The translations under genes were made by a program, and so were the position numbers. From Maricaulis sp965242785 (lineage in GTDB: Bacteria > Pseudomonadota > Alphaproteobacteria > Caulobacterales > Maricaulaceae), in assembly GCA_965242785.1 (NCBI GenBank), contig CBDETA010000004.1, forward strand, positions 186,001 through 250,000: a stretch of 64,000 bases of DNA, given 5' to 3'. Below are positions 63,405-64,000 of this stretch, piece after piece (the first letter of the stretch is position 1; each line of letters opens with the position of its first letter). Under the pieces are notes generated by a model. The model searched no databases, was not told the origin of the DNA, and was given only the letters and a program-made list of their open reading frames with translations.

Positions 63405-64000
63405 CTAGAATTCGGTCGAGACGCCCAGACGGAACATCCGGCCCAGCGGATTGCCGGTGAACGGATCGTAATTGTAGTCCAGACGCGCCAGCGCCGGATC
63501 CTCATCGGTGATGTTCAGCGCCGTGAACGAGAAGGTCGTCGCTTCGCCGAAATTGTAGATGAGGTTGAAGTCAAATGTGGTCTGGCTATCGATCGTCGCA
63601 CCCTGCATCAGCACCGGATTGCCGGCGATGTAGGGATTGGGCGCAAACGGCCCCGTCCCCAGATCGGCGCGCTGATCGCGATAGCTGTCGATATAGTTCA
63701 TCGTCAGCCGACCATCGAAGGCCCCGTGCGTATACTCCAGGAAGGCGCGCGCCTTCCATTGCGGCACGGGATAGGCTGTGGTCTGGAAGTTGAGATAGCC
63801 CACGCCGTCAAAACCGTCCTGGACCTGGATGCCCTCGACAGTCTCGGCACCCAGTTCATTGCCGATCATGTAGGTGGCCGTCACGCCGCCATTGAGATCG
63901 CCGCCAGCCACTTCACCGAAGTCATAGTTGATGATGAAGTCGATGCCGGAACTGGTCAGGCTGCCGCCATTGACCCAGCCGGTGCGGACCCGGGAGATGT
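63405..64000 (-). CDS. TonB-dependent receptor, C-terminal barrel (cut by window edge)
   Basis: The last 198 codons of an outer-membrane receptor whose start lies beyond the window. The frame is open through 64000 and reads as barrel strands (GIDFIINYDF, WKARAFLEYTHGAFDGRLTM, TFDFNLIYNFGEATTFSFTA) ending in RLGVSTEF with the terminal Phe required for barrel assembly. NITDEDPALARLDYNYDPFTG near the end is a common motif of this receptor group. The ligand cannot be told from this part. Its position after the double TetR gene may be incidental, since a terminator separates them. Confidence 0.88.
   Translation of the reverse strand, partial: ISRVRTGWVNGGSLTSSGIDFIINYDFGEVAGGDLNGGVTATYMIGNELGAETVEGIQVQDGFDGVGYLNFQTTAYPVPQWKARAFLEYTHGAFDGRLTMNYIDSYRDQRADLGTGPFAPNPYIAGNPVLMQGATIDSQTTFDFNLIYNFGEATTFSFTALNITDEDPALARLDYNYDPFTGNPLGRMFRLGVSTEF

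Noticed and set aside
1..64000. CRISPR arrays, tRNA or rRNA genes, insertion sequences, prophage
   Set aside because: No regularly spaced repeats, no cloverleaf-like genes, no transposase or integrase motifs were seen on either strand.

Overview
This 64 kb window is high-GC, densely packed bacterial chromosome. The gene set suggests an alphaproteobacterium of the Caulobacterales/Hyphomonadaceae-Maricaulis type: TonB-dependent receptors, an Entner-Doudoroff cluster led by zwf, a fused ABC permease/M1 peptidase, DUF3089 and DUF3108 proteins, long intergenic palindromic repeats and several MarR/TetR/Crp regulators. That placement is inference from gene content; no rRNA is present to anchor it. 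I see no tRNA, rRNA, CRISPR array, insertion sequence or prophage. Both ends cut a gene: a metX-like gene on the left and a TonB-dependent receptor on the right.

Layout. 0-3 kb: methionine synthesis (metX end, metB) and glycerol kinase. 3-5.1 kb: an alpha/beta hydrolase and a BaiN/YhiN flavoprotein. 5.3-9.6 kb: an RND efflux adaptor and pump. 9.6-14 kb: a PQQ-type sugar dehydrogenase, a small membrane protein and two tandem paralogues of an unrecognised family, each followed by a stem-loop. 14-18.5 kb: an ABC ATPase with a very large permease/M1 aminopeptidase fusion. 18.6-25.3 kb: an ABC-F ATPase (Uup), an M14 peptidase and an SdsA-type alkylsulfatase lipoprotein. 25.4-31 kb: a Crp-type regulator convergent with a three-gene operon of TIR-membrane-TPR protein, a 204-aa unknown and a TPR/SLOG-like/nucleotide-cyclase-like protein. 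This is the strongest candidate for an undescribed system. 31-36 kb: DUF3108 protein and edd-pgl-zwf. 36.3-42.1 kb: tamA-tamB. 42.2-46.1 kb: MscS channel, ZntB/CorA-like transporter, BCCT transporter. 46.1-50.8 kb: TPR-sulfotransferase and a TonB receptor. 51.1-58.2 kb: marR-caiB pair, bifunctional beta-oxidation protein, acyl-CoA synthetase, DUF3089 lipase-like protein. 58.2-63.3 kb: a phosphotransferase-SDR-SDR-thioesterase operon facing a double-domain TetR regulator. 63.4-64 kb: TonB receptor end.

How genes work together. zwf, pgl and edd turn glucose-6-phosphate into KDPG, and a LacI/GntR-type palindrome sits just upstream of zwf. The 51-63 kb genes form an acyl-CoA module: activation, beta-oxidation, CoA transfer, thioesterase and SDRs. 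A 16-bp palindrome lies between the TetR gene and the divergent operon. A near-consensus CRP site lies far upstream of the TIR operon, and the Crp-type regulator lying tail-to-tail with that operon carries the matching recognition helix. Three intergenic terminator-like hairpins share the same CGGTC...GACCG core.
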